Shown here: piece after piece, positions 1-7,864 of the stretch
How positions within the stretch are numbered: position 1 is the stretch's first letter
Layout of the letters: each line of letters opens with the position of its first letter
Source of the DNA: LC029 sp036676475
GTDB taxonomy: Bacteria; Bacillota; Bacilli; Aneurinibacillales; RAOX-1
Assembly: GCA_036676475.1 (NCBI GenBank)
Contig: JAKFCU010000038.1
Span: 39,098-103,097, forward strand
DNA: 64,000 nt
Direction: 5' to 3'
Notes under the pieces: model-generated
Told to the model about the DNA's origin: nothing
What the model saw: only the letters and a program-made list of their open reading frames with translations
Database searches by the model: none
Made by a program: the position numbers and the translations under genes

Positions 1-733
1 CGATCCGAGCAGCTCTGTTACTAAAGGAAGCATACTTGGGGATAAAACCCGGATGGAGGAGCTATCCCGTCAGCCCAACGCCTTTATCCGTCCCACAGCA
101 TCTGGCGGGACCTTGGGCGGGGTTGCCAAAAAAACGCGGGAAACCATGATGGTTTGCGAGGCGGCAGGCTATGATGTAATCTTAGTAGAAACCGTCGGAG
201 TGGGCCAAAGTGAAGTGATGGTCCGGGCTATGGTTGACTTCTTCTTGCTCTTGCAAATTACAGGCGCGGGAGACGAGCTTCAAGGCATGAAAAAAGGAGT
301 TATGGAATTAGCTGACGCGATTATCATCAACAAAGCCGACGGGGATAACAAACAGCAGGCCAAAATCGCTCAAGCGGAATATAATCAGATTCTCCACGTG
401 TTAAAACCGGCAACAGAAGGCTGGACAACAGAAGCCTATACCTGTTCCTCCGTAACGGGGGAGGGAATCGATGATATTTGGCAAGTCATACAGGACTTTA
501 AGCGTCGGACCTCCGAATCCGGTGCTTTCGAACGTCGGCGTCAAAATCAAATGTTAGAATGGATGCATGCCTTAATTCATGATTATCTAAAGAATTGCTT
601 TTTTCAACATCCCGGAGTGAAAGAGAGCCTTCCAACCATGGAACGGGATGTTCAAAATGGAATGATCTCACCTGTAAAGGCGGTTCAAGAACTCATACAT
701 CAATTTGAAACCTATAAAAACAAACAGACATAG
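1..733 (+). CDS. meaB: Methylmalonyl-CoA mutase-associated GTPase MeaB (5' end cut by window)
   Basis: This is a G3E-family GTPase that protects and reloads adenosylcobalamin-dependent methylmalonyl-CoA mutase in the cytoplasm. The frame is open from base 2, before the first ATG at 53. The upstream codons read DPSSSVTKGSILGDKTRM, which is normal internal MeaB sequence, so the N-terminus with the P-loop lies outside the window. Visible landmarks are the PTASGGTLGGVAKKTRET segment, the VETVGVGQSE switch region and the NKADGDN guanine-specificity motif. The C-terminal helical region is complete and ends at TAG 731-733. The next gene follows closely and encodes a propionyl/methylmalonyl-CoA carboxyltransferase, the usual Bacillales neighbourhood. 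The family call is secure; only the start is missing. Confidence 0.93.
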   Translation, partial: DPSSSVTKGSILGDKTRMEELSRQPNAFIRPTASGGTLGGVAKKTRETMMVCEAAGYDVILVETVGVGQSEVMVRAMVDFFLLLQITGAGDELQGMKKGVMELADAIIINKADGDNKQQAKIAQAEYNQILHVLKPATEGWTTEAYTCSSVTGEGIDDIWQVIQDFKRRTSESGAFERRRQNQMLEWMHALIHDYLKNCFFQHPGVKESLPTMERDVQNGMISPVKAVQELIHQFETYKNKQT

Positions 734-805
734 ATGAAAGCTTCCATGAGAAGCTCATTTTTTCGGGAACACGGATTAATAGTTGCAAAGAAAGGTAGGG
801 ATCAC

Positions 806-2353
806 ATGAGCATGTACGAAAAAATTGATGAGCTGATGGAACGGAAGCTGAAGATCGAGCTCGGAGGCGGAGATGAACGTATCGCTGCTCAACATAATCG
901 TGGTAAATTAACGGCTAGAGAACGGATTGATTTACTCCTAGATAACGATAGCTTTGTAGAGTTGAATGCTTTTATTCAGCATCGAGCTACTCATTTTGGA
1001 ATGGATAAACTAGAAGCGCCAGGTGAAGGGGTTGTTACAGGATACGGAAAAATCCATGGGCGGCTCGTGTATGTTTTTGCCCAAGATTTTACTGTATTCG
1101 GTGGAGCCTTAGGTGAAATGCATGCTAAAAAAATCGCTCGAATCATGGATTTAGCCGCTCAAAATGGGGCTCCGATCATCGGATTGAATGACTCAGGCGG
1201 TGCCCGCATCCAAGAGGGTGTGGTATCGTTAGATGGATATGGGCATATTTTTTATCGAAATGCGATCTATTCTGGAGTCGTTCCGCAAATATCCGTGATT
1301 TTAGGGCCTTGCGCAGGAGGAGCCGTTTACTCACCGGCGATCACTGATTTCGTCTTTATGGTGGAAAAAACAAGCCAGATGTTTATCACAGGACCAAAGG
1401 TCATTGAAACCGTAACTGGGGAAAAAATTTCTTCAGAAAGTCTGGGAGGAGCAAAAGTTCACTCCAGCATTAGCGGGAATGCCCATTTCACCGGGGAGTC
1501 GGAACCGGAAGTCTTAGAGCAAGTGCGGAAGCTGGTCAGCTTCTTGCCTCAAAATAGTAAGGAGATTCCACCACAGCTTTCTGCTGATCAAAACGACGAT
1601 TGGCGAGATGATTTAGCAGAAATTGTTCCCGTCGAAGGAACAAAAGTGTATGATGTTCGTAAAGTGATTGAGCAAGTACTAGACCAAGGTGATTTTATGG
1701 AAGTTCAGCCGGATTTCGCCAGAAATATTGTGATCGGCTTTGGACGAATCGGTGGGAAAACCGTGGGTATGATTGCCAATCAACCGAAAGTGATGGCAGG
1801 CGGTTTAGATATCAACTCTTCAGATAAACTATCCCGTTTCATTCGATTCTGTGACTGTTTTAACATACCATTAATCACGTTTGAAGACGTAACCGGATTT
1901 TTCCCGGGCATCAATCAAGAACATGGGGGGATTATCCGCCATGGGGCAAAAATCCTTTACGCCTATTCGGAGGCAACGGTTCCTAAGATTACCGTTATTC
2001 TTCGTAAAGCCTATGGTGGCGCTTATGTGGCCCTCAACTCCAAAGCCATTGGAGCCGACATTGTCTACGCCTGGCCTAATGCGGAAATTGCGGTTATGGG
2101 ACCGGAGGGAGCAGCGAACATCATTTTTGCAAAGGATATGGAGCAAAGCGATAATCCAATGGCCACACGTGCCGAAAAAGTTGGCGAATATCGTGAGAAA
2201 TTCGCTAATCCGTATGTTGCAGCAGCCAACGGGATGGTCGATGATGTCATTGATCCGAGAGAGACTCGCAAAAAGCTAAGAGAATCCTTGGAAATGCTTC
2301 AAAACAAACAAGAAACACGTCCTGGTAAAAAACACGGAAATATGCCCTTATAA
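806..2353 (+). CDS. Acyl-CoA carboxylase carboxyltransferase subunit (propionyl/methylmalonyl-CoA type)
   Basis: This 515-residue protein is the carboxyltransferase subunit that moves CO2 from carboxybiotin to an acyl-CoA, most likely propionyl-CoA (PccB/MmdA/YqjD family). Two crotonase-type lobes are present. Acyl-CoA pocket signatures are the NDSGGARIQEGV and GPCAGGAVYSPA segments in the N-lobe and GAKILYAYSEA and YGGAYVA in the C-lobe. The frame is open from 734, but I start at ATG 806 because AAAGGTAGGG (791-800) sits five bases upstream and MSMYEKIDELMERK is the normal family N-terminus. It lies between meaB and the biotin carrier and carboxylase genes, as one transcription unit. The propionyl assignment is inferred from meaB; decarboxylase or other acyl-CoA specificity is possible. 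Confidence 0.92.
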   Translation: MSMYEKIDELMERKLKIELGGGDERIAAQHNRGKLTARERIDLLLDNDSFVELNAFIQHRATHFGMDKLEAPGEGVVTGYGKIHGRLVYVFAQDFTVFGGALGEMHAKKIARIMDLAAQNGAPIIGLNDSGGARIQEGVVSLDGYGHIFYRNAIYSGVVPQISVILGPCAGGAVYSPAITDFVFMVEKTSQMFITGPKVIETVTGEKISSESLGGAKVHSSISGNAHFTGESEPEVLEQVRKLVSFLPQNSKEIPPQLSADQNDDWRDDLAEIVPVEGTKVYDVRKVIEQVLDQGDFMEVQPDFARNIVIGFGRIGGKTVGMIANQPKVMAGGLDINSSDKLSRFIRFCDCFNIPLITFEDVTGFFPGINQEHGGIIRHGAKILYAYSEATVPKITVILRKAYGGAYVALNSKAIGADIVYAWPNAEIAVMGPEGAANIIFAKDMEQSDNPMATRAEKVGEYREKFANPYVAAANGMVDDVIDPRETRKKLRESLEMLQNKQETRPGKKHGNMPL

Positions 2354-2380
2354 TAGATGGGAAAAGGAGTGATGAACAGC

Positions 2381-2884
2381 ATGATGAAAATCCATGAAAT
2401 TAGAGAACTCATTAAGTTAGTGGACCAGTCCAGCATTGAAGAGCTCGAATTAGAGAATGACGGCGTACATATCACATTAAAAAAGGCTCAACTCGAAGTG
2501 GAGGAGACAGCCCACTTTCCAACATCTCCTGCCATTTTAGGGGATGACTATCAACAAGCAGCGGTTACAATGGAAATATTAGAGCCAGCAGTACAAATCG
2601 ATAACCCTACACCTGCTATAGCGACTGTCCCTGTAAGTCTAACAGAAATTAAATCCGACTGGGTTGGCGTTTTTGCCTCGTCGCCTAAACCGGGTGTAGA
2701 GTCCTATGTGAAATTGGGTGATAAAGTAAAGGCAGGCCAAGTGGTATGCCGTTGTCATGTCGACATTTTAAAGCTTTCCCATGACATTGCTTCTCCTATA
2801 AACGGGGAAATAGTAGACCTATTAGTCCATGATGGCCAATTTGTCGATTATGGTCAACCGCTATTCGTAGTGAGAGCGGATTAA
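2381..2884 (+). CDS. Biotin carboxyl carrier-like protein with degenerate biotin motif
   Basis: The N-terminal part (MMKIHEIRELIKLVDQSS) matches the AccB/BCCP N-terminal helix, followed by a variable linker. The C-terminal 70 residues form a biotinyl/lipoyl domain ending in NGEIVDLLVHDGQFVDYGQ. At the beta-turn where BCCPs carry E-A/S-M-K-M/L, this protein reads V-D-I-L-K-L, so the acceptor lysine is kept but both the glutamate and the flanking Met are changed. The start is ATG 2381, nine bases after AAAAGGAGTG; ATG 2357 and 2372 precede or crowd this ribosome binding site. It sits between the carboxyltransferase and accC genes, so the expected role is carrying CO2 between those two subunits. 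Whether it is biotinylated is uncertain. Confidence 0.82.
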   Translation: MMKIHEIRELIKLVDQSSIEELELENDGVHITLKKAQLEVEETAHFPTSPAILGDDYQQAAVTMEILEPAVQIDNPTPAIATVPVSLTEIKSDWVGVFASSPKPGVESYVKLGDKVKAGQVVCRCHVDILKLSHDIASPINGEIVDLLVHDGQFVDYGQPLFVVRAD

Positions 2885-2939
2885 GGCCCTCAAGGGCACG
2901 ACATAGAGCACCAGCAATTAGATGATGGAGGAGAATTAC

Positions 2940-4292
2940 ATGTTCCAAAAAGTACTCATAGCTAATCGCGGCGAAATTGCCGTTCGTATTATCCGTGCCT
3001 GCCGTGAATTAGGAATTCGTACGGTTGCCGTATTTTCAGAAGCAGACCGGGAAGCCCTGCACGTGAGAATGGCAGATGAGGCCTATTGTATCGGGCCTAC
3101 TGCATCCAAAGACAGTTATTTGAATATGACCAACCTCATTAGCGTTGCCTCTTTAACCGGTGCGGATGCGATCCACCCCGGATATGGATTTCTCGCTGAA
3201 AATGCTAATTTTGCAGAATTATGCGCAGCTTGTAATATTACTTTCATTGGACCGGATGCAGAATCCATTACCAAAATGGGTGATAAGTCGGTTGCTAAGG
3301 ATACCATGAAAGCTGCCGATGTTCCGACTGTACCTGGAACCGAAGGATTGATCGAAAGCGATGATGAAGCCGTTGAGATTGCCCATCATATTGGATATCC
3401 AGTCATTGTAAAAGCAACTGCAGGCGGTGGTGGTAAAGGGATGCGCGTGGCCAAAGATGAAGAAGAGCTGCGCAAAGCGATTCGCCAAGCCCAGAAGGAA
3501 GCAGAAACGGCTTTTGGAAATCCCGGTGTCTATTTGGAGAAATACCTGGAAGAACCACGCCATGTGGAAATTCAGATCATTGCCGATAAGCATGGGCATG
3601 CCGCTTATTTGGGTGAACGGGATTGTTCCATCCAGCGTAGACATCAAAAACTTGTCGAAGAGGCACCCTCACCTGCCTTGGATCAGAGCCTTCGCGAGAA
3701 AATGGGGAATGCGGCCGTTGCTGCCGCTCAATATGTCAATTACCATGGGGCAGGGACCGTGGAATTCCTGTTAGATAAGCATGGTCAATTTTACTTTATG
3801 GAAATGAATACACGGATTCAGGTTGAACATCCTGTAACCGAAATGATTACCGGAATTGATCTTATTAAAGAACAGATTTCTGTTGCTGCTGGCTATCCTC
3901 TGTCTTTTGCCCAGGAAGATGTCAAGATTAATGGATGGGCTATCGAATGCCGGATAAATGCAGAAAATCCAGCCAAGAATTTTATGCCATCCCCCGGCAA
4001 GGTCGTCAACTACTTGCCGCCAGGAGGATATGGAGTGCGTGTCGACAGCGCCGTTTATCCGGGATATCAAATCTCTCCTTTCTATGATTCTATGGTTGCC
4101 AAGCTGATTGTTTGGGGTAAGGATCGAGACGAAGCTATTCAACGCATGAAGCGAGCTTTAAGCGAGTTTGTGATTGAGGGAGTGAAAACAACCATTCCGT
4201 TCCATACCCAATTACTTGAGCACGAAGCATTTGTGGAAGGAAACTTTAACACCAAGTTTCTTGAAACCTATACCTTAGATATCAAAGATTAA
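2940..4292 (+). CDS. accC: Biotin carboxylase
   Basis: This 450-residue protein is the ATP-grasp biotin carboxylase that makes carboxybiotin from bicarbonate, ATP and biotin on the carrier protein. The N-terminus FQKVLIANRGEIAVRIIRAC, the ATP loop KATAGGGGKGMR, the RDCSIQRRHQKLVEEAP segment and the catalytic EMNTRIQVEHPVTE segment are all present, and the length is normal. GGAGGAG at 2927-2933 places the start at ATG 2940, not at the in-frame ATG 2922. It is the last gene of the carboxylase cluster and is followed by a hairpin terminator. The context points to a propionyl-CoA carboxylase complex; it could also be the housekeeping acetyl-CoA carboxylase subunit if no other copy exists. Confidence 0.95.
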   Translation: MFQKVLIANRGEIAVRIIRACRELGIRTVAVFSEADREALHVRMADEAYCIGPTASKDSYLNMTNLISVASLTGADAIHPGYGFLAENANFAELCAACNITFIGPDAESITKMGDKSVAKDTMKAADVPTVPGTEGLIESDDEAVEIAHHIGYPVIVKATAGGGGKGMRVAKDEEELRKAIRQAQKEAETAFGNPGVYLEKYLEEPRHVEIQIIADKHGHAAYLGERDCSIQRRHQKLVEEAPSPALDQSLREKMGNAAVAAAQYVNYHGAGTVEFLLDKHGQFYFMEMNTRIQVEHPVTEMITGIDLIKEQISVAAGYPLSFAQEDVKINGWAIECRINAENPAKNFMPSPGKVVNYLPPGGYGVRVDSAVYPGYQISPFYDSMVAKLIVWGKDRDEAIQRMKRALSEFVIEGVKTTIPFHTQLLEHEAFVEGNFNTKFLETYTLDIKD

Positions 4293-4302
4293 TAAATTAG
4301 CG

Positions 4303-4342
4303 AAGGCTGTCGGAAAAGTTTAGTTTTTCGACAGCTTTTCCT
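4303..4342 (+). terminator. Rho-independent terminator after accC
   Basis: The arms GCTGTCGGAAAA and TTTTTCGACAGC form a stem around a seven-base loop, followed by TTTTCCTT. It closes the acyl-CoA carboxylase cluster. Confidence 0.8.
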
Positions 4343-4497
4343 TATATAATGTAGTATAAATGTTCTATATTGGATAGGCTGAATGGTAATGGGGCTAGTT
4401 GGATTAACCGTCCAGCATTTCACTTTTTGCACAGGGAAAAATTTTTGCCGCAAAAGGGGGAACCGTGAATACGATTATGTTCTTATAAGGAGCTATA

Positions 4498-4932
4498 ATG
4501 TGCATGGTAAACCAAAGTTTAATAGAAGCAAGTATTCAGTGGATAGAGAAAAAGATTGGCTGTGAGGTTTACATTTTGCCTCACCCTGAGAAGACCAACG
4601 GTTTTGCTGAGTATCGAAACGAAGGTCATATCATATACATCATTGGAAATCTTGAGACGATGTCTCTCGAAACATTTATCGATATACTAACCCATGAATC
4701 CGGTCATGTATTATATAATCAGGAGAAGATGAGAGAAGGGGTTCCCTATGGGGAAATCATTCAACGAACGAAAAGAAAGCTAGCTGTCTTTGATCAGCTT
4801 TTAGAGGAGCAAGTGATATCTGCGAGTGAATACGACCGGCTTTATGAAGCCATGGAAGAAGAGTATGACAGTAATCAGAAGAAAGAAATGCTCCTTCAAG
4901 AGTTGAAGTGTCACCTTGAAAATATGAAATAA
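4498..4932 (+). CDS. Small HExxH-motif protein, possible zinc metallopeptidase
   Basis: I do not recognise the family. The 144-residue protein carries HESGH at about residues 64-68 inside a predicted helix (FIDILTHESGHVLYN), which fits the zincin HExxH pattern. A charged helical C-terminus follows (EYDRLYEAMEEEYDSNQKK). There is no signal peptide or membrane segment, so it is likely cytoplasmic. TAAGGAG lies five bases before ATG 4498; ATG 4504 is a possible alternative start. It stands alone between the carboxylase terminator and the antiporter gene. A peptidase function is inferred only from the motif, and the third zinc ligand is not obvious to me. Confidence 0.6.
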   Translation: MCMVNQSLIEASIQWIEKKIGCEVYILPHPEKTNGFAEYRNEGHIIYIIGNLETMSLETFIDILTHESGHVLYNQEKMREGVPYGEIIQRTKRKLAVFDQLLEEQVISASEYDRLYEAMEEEYDSNQKKEMLLQELKCHLENMK

Positions 4933-5086
4933 ACGTTTGGTATGACATTACTAATCAAATTGCTCAATGATTTGCGATTGATCACATCAGCATCGAGTTT
5001 CATCCGCGGTATAATATTGCACCAGGACAAAATATCATCGCTGTCATTTCCCATCGGGGTGAACGAAGAATGGGGTTTCTGCGCTT

Positions 5087-5178
5087 TATTATACGCAGAA
5101 AGCTACAGCACCAGTAACTTTCTTACACTTATCAGAAAGTATTATACGCAGAAAGCTACACCGCCAGTAGCTTTCTTA
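5087..5178 (+). repeat. Dispersed two-hairpin repeat, tandem dimer (copies 1a and 1b)
   Basis: Two head-to-tail units of a repeat found at six loci in the window. Copy 1b (5127-5178) runs ACTTATCAGAAAGTATTATA through a perfect ten-base inverted repeat, AGAAAGCTAC and GTAGCTTTCT around ACCGCCA. Copy 1a (5087-5125) lacks the first hairpin and has one mismatch in the stem. The unit period is about 53 bp. The dimer lies in the leader of the antiporter gene and ends just before its ribosome binding site. Confidence 0.8.
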
Positions 5179-5191
5179 AAAGGGGTTTTCC

Positions 5192-6754
5192 ATGGAGAAT
5201 CAATTTGAACTCATCCTGCTTTTGCTTGCCTTAGCTACCGGGATCACGGCCATTGCAAAAAAGTTAGATCAGCCCTATCCCATCGCCTTGGTCATTGTAG
5301 GGGCCATGATTGGCCTGCTGCCCATACACGGATTAGAGAATCTAAAAGCCTTTATCGTTGAAGATGAAGTATTCCGATTTGCTATTATCTCTATTTTCCT
5401 GCCCACTTTGTTAGGTGAGGCTACGTTAAAATTACCCTTCTATCACCTTTCAGAAAATAAGAAGCCGATTTTAGCTCTAGCATTCGCAGGAACCTTGATC
5501 TCTTTTCTTGCGGCTGGTTACCTTTCTTTTCAATTTTTAGGTTTACCGATACAAACAGCCTTTGTCTTTGCTTCCTTAATGGCTGCCACCGATCCGGTCA
5601 GCGTTTTGTCTATCTTTAAGAGTATGGGTGTGGATCATCGCTTGTCGGCCATCATGGAAGGGGAAAGCCTCGCCAATGATGGGGTGGCCGTAGTCCTTTT
5701 TACCATTTCTTCCGTGTATCTCCTTGAGTATATGGAATTGGGGTGGGTGGGTGTTGCCCTTGGGGGATGGACATTTTTAAAGGTCGTTTTTGGTGGGGTT
5801 GCCATAGGAACCGTCTTGGCTTATCTGTTCTCCTATCTCACGAAGCTATATGATGATTATCCGTTGGAAGTTATCTTTTCCATGATTTTGTTTTACGGGT
5901 CTTTCTTTATTGCTGAGCATTTTCATGTATCCGGCGTCATTGCAGTCGTTGTGGCAGGCTTGATCTTCGGCAATTACGGGGCAAGAATCGGAATGAGCCC
6001 CACCACCAAATTAAACATTAGAACGTTTTGGGATGTTGCCGCCCAATTGGCTAATTCTCTTGTTTTTTTGATGGTTGGATTGGAGATTACCCGAATTGAA
6101 ATGTGGTTTAAATGGGAGGCGATGTTACTCGCCATCCTCATTGTTTTGATTGCAAGAAGTATGGCCGTTTATGGGAGTTTAGCATGGATCAGAAATCTCT
6201 CCCCTTCCTGGCAGCATATTGCGAACTGGGGAGGGCTGAAGGGTTCTCTTTCTATTGCTTTAGCGTTAAGTCTTCCCCATTCTTTTACCGGAAGAGAGGA
6301 TATTATTGCTCTTTCCTTTGCCGTTGTTCTGTTCTCCTTAGTTGTACAGGGGCTTTCCATTAAGCCGCTCGTCTCTATGCTTGGAGTCCGCAGCAACAAG
6401 CAAGGCGTGACTCAATACGAACAGGCGATCAGTCTTCTGCATCGCTCCCAAGCCGCACGAAATGAGCTTCTTCGAATCAAGAATGAGGGAAGTATTTCCA
6501 CAGTTGTATTTGAAACATTGGATCAAGAATATCAACGTAAAATAGATGAGGCCTATTCCAGTTTAGAAAGTTTATATGATGAATACCCTGCTTTACAATC
6601 GGAACAGAAGGATTCCATTCGAAGACAACTCCTATTTGCTGAGCATCAGGCAGTCGAACAATTATCGCAAAAACACATCATATCCGATAACATGGCAACA
6701 GATCAAAGTGAAGAGATTTTGGATTTGATCGAGAAGGTGTCTAAACAGCATTAA
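5192..6754 (+). CDS. CPA1-family Na+(K+)/H+ antiporter, NhaP-like
   Basis: This 520-residue membrane protein exchanges monovalent cations for protons across the cytoplasmic membrane. About twelve hydrophobic segments fill residues 5-410. The family ion-site motifs are present: ATDPVSV in the middle of the membrane domain and GESLANDGVAVVLF just after it. A hydrophilic C-terminal tail of roughly 110 residues (EQAISLLHRSQAARNELLRI onward) is predicted helical and cytoplasmic, as in longer NhaP/NhaG-type proteins. The start at ATG 5192 is preceded by AAAAGGGG. The gene is monocistronic with a repeat dimer in its leader. Ion preference cannot be read from sequence. Confidence 0.9.
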   Translation: MENQFELILLLLALATGITAIAKKLDQPYPIALVIVGAMIGLLPIHGLENLKAFIVEDEVFRFAIISIFLPTLLGEATLKLPFYHLSENKKPILALAFAGTLISFLAAGYLSFQFLGLPIQTAFVFASLMAATDPVSVLSIFKSMGVDHRLSAIMEGESLANDGVAVVLFTISSVYLLEYMELGWVGVALGGWTFLKVVFGGVAIGTVLAYLFSYLTKLYDDYPLEVIFSMILFYGSFFIAEHFHVSGVIAVVVAGLIFGNYGARIGMSPTTKLNIRTFWDVAAQLANSLVFLMVGLEITRIEMWFKWEAMLLAILIVLIARSMAVYGSLAWIRNLSPSWQHIANWGGLKGSLSIALALSLPHSFTGREDIIALSFAVVLFSLVVQGLSIKPLVSMLGVRSNKQGVTQYEQAISLLHRSQAARNELLRIKNEGSISTVVFETLDQEYQRKIDEAYSSLESLYDEYPALQSEQKDSIRRQLLFAEHQAVEQLSQKHIISDNMATDQSEEILDLIEKVSKQH

Positions 6755-7080
6755 TTCCCTTGTGCTGTTAGGGTTCAGCATAAGTGGAAATACTGCCATT
6801 AATCGTCTTTTATATGATGAAATTATTTGGGAGGAATTCCAAGACTGTCGATTAAATAATACCTCGGGTTGGACAGGCTATTGGGATAGGGGATTTTTAT
6901 TCTCTTATTTTAAGTTATCCTGTTGAAAGGAGCGTTAGGAGAGATTTTTTCCCTTATTTATTCTTTTCCCGCCCCTTTTTTAAAGATAAGATCCATTTTT
7001 TCCTCTATATCACTTTTTCCAGATACCATCAAGGCTTGGTATCATACAGGCGATATGGCGACCATAGTTAACTAAAAGTG
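6755..7080. other. Intergenic stretch, no gene seen
   Basis: This AT-rich gap lies between the convergent antiporter gene and the minus-strand small genes. I find no ORF above about 25 codons with a credible ribosome binding site. A short hairpin, GATACCATCAAGGCTTGGTATC at about 7020-7041, could act as a weak terminator. Confidence 0.5.
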
Positions 7081-7115
7081 AAAAAAAGGCGACTATGATC
7101 TGTCGCCTTTATTTA
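7081..7115 (-). terminator. Terminator of the minus-strand small-gene pair
   Basis: Read on the minus strand, AAAGGCGAC and GTCGCCTTT pair around an eight-base loop and are followed by an unbroken T run. It overlaps the end of the 7113-7418 gene. Confidence 0.85.
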
Positions 7116-7418
7116 CCACACGCCCATTGATTCTATATGCTCTTTGGTATCGGTTGTTCCCAAACGATGAATCATCCTGTAAATGTCCATTAATGCTCGA
7201 TCGTAGTTGTGATTTTCAGGGTCATCGTGATACGGAATCACCGGCGTAGCACCCCGAAGGAATGTATCCATTTCTTTTTGATGGGCTAGTTCAAAAAGCT
7301 CCTGAAGTTGATGGATCTCTGTATCATTAGCTACCACCACAAATTCATAAGTGGCGACCGTTGGATCTTCTAAAATGACCCCTGATTCTACAGAAATGTA
7401 ATATCGCTTCTTGTCCAT
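7113..7418 (-). CDS. Conserved protein of unknown function, 101 aa
   Basis: This small soluble protein has a beta-rich N-terminus (RYYISVESGVILEDP, then TYEFVVVANDTEI). It continues with a charged helical region containing YHDDPENHNYDRAL and ends in HIESMGVW. It resembles a conserved Bacillales family whose function I do not know. No catalytic motif, signal peptide or membrane helix is visible. The ribosome binding site is GGGAGGTTAGC just upstream of the ATG. It is 15 bp downstream of another small minus-strand gene and probably shares its transcript, ending at a strong hairpin terminator. Confidence 0.72.
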   Translation of the reverse strand: MDKKRYYISVESGVILEDPTVATYEFVVVANDTEIHQLQELFELAHQKEMDTFLRGATPVIPYHDDPENHNYDRALMDIYRMIHRLGTTDTKEHIESMGVW

Positions 7419-7433
7419 GCTAACCTCCCGCTA

Positions 7434-7670
7434 TTAAAATGGAACTTTAAAATAAATCCTTAAAAACCAAATCGCTACAAAAAATAATGCAAAGAAAAAG
7501 AAATAGCTTAAAAGGACTGGATTTAGCATCAGGGGATTAGCTCTCACTTTTGAACTTACACCGCCATCCATTTCTTGTTTCTGCCTTGCCCGAAGACGGA
7601 GGGACCACACTAAACCAGCCAACAGAACGATAATGACTAAAGCTTTCAGAATTATAAATAAAACGTCCAT
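7434..7670 (-). CDS. Small membrane protein with two transmembrane helices
   Basis: This 78-residue protein has one hydrophobic helix near the N-terminus (LFIILKALVIIVLLAGLVWSL), a basic and polar loop with RLRARQKQ, and a second helix at the C-terminus (LLSYFFFFALFFVAIWFL). The frame extends to GTG 7682, but GAGGTGA (a strong anti-16S match) overlaps that codon and lies nine bases before ATG 7670, which I take as the start. It precedes the 7113-7418 gene on the same strand. Function unknown. Confidence 0.65.
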   Translation of the reverse strand: MDVLFIILKALVIIVLLAGLVWSLRLRARQKQEMDGGVSSKVRANPLMLNPVLLSYFFFFALFFVAIWFLRIYFKVPF

Positions 7671-7791
7671 TTTCCTTTTCACCTCAAAACGGATTTGCGT
7701 TTATGTTTTGTTGTTTCACTAAAATAAATACAAGATTGGACACAATACATGATGTGACTTAATTTTTTCTTTGGTGAGAAATAATAAGGTA

Positions 7792-7820
7792 TTGCTATCT
7801 AATTGTAATTATTATAAAAT
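7792..7820 (+). promoter_or_regulatory. Sigma-A-type promoter overlapped by a PerR-box-like operator
   Basis: TTGCTA (7792-7797) and TAAAAT (7815-7820) are spaced by 17 bp. Between and over the -10 lies TTGTAATTATTATAA (7803-7817), which differs from the Bacillus PerR box TTATAATNATTATAA at one position. The placement is typical of a repressor site and predicts peroxide-inducible expression of the downstream redox enzyme. Fur and Zur boxes are related, so the regulator is an inference. Confidence 0.65.
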
Positions 7821-7864
7821 AACATTAGTTAGTAATAAACAATATAAATAAGGAGTCGATGATC

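Noticed and set aside
734..805. 24-codon N-terminal extension of the carboxyltransferase
   Set aside because: The extension is not family-like and lies upstream of the ribosome binding site at 791-800, so it is probably untranslated.
3219..3647. 142-codon minus-strand open frame inside accC
   Set aside because: It is fully antisense to a clearly conserved gene, has no ribosome binding site and its translation has no recognisable domain.
4383..4565. 60-codon frame overlapping the HESGH gene start
   Set aside because: It overlaps in another frame with the better-supported gene at 4498 and lacks a ribosome binding site.
4942..5208. 88-codon plus-strand frame before the antiporter gene
   Set aside because: It runs through the tandem dispersed repeats and overlaps the antiporter start; there is no ribosome binding site and the composition is not protein-like.
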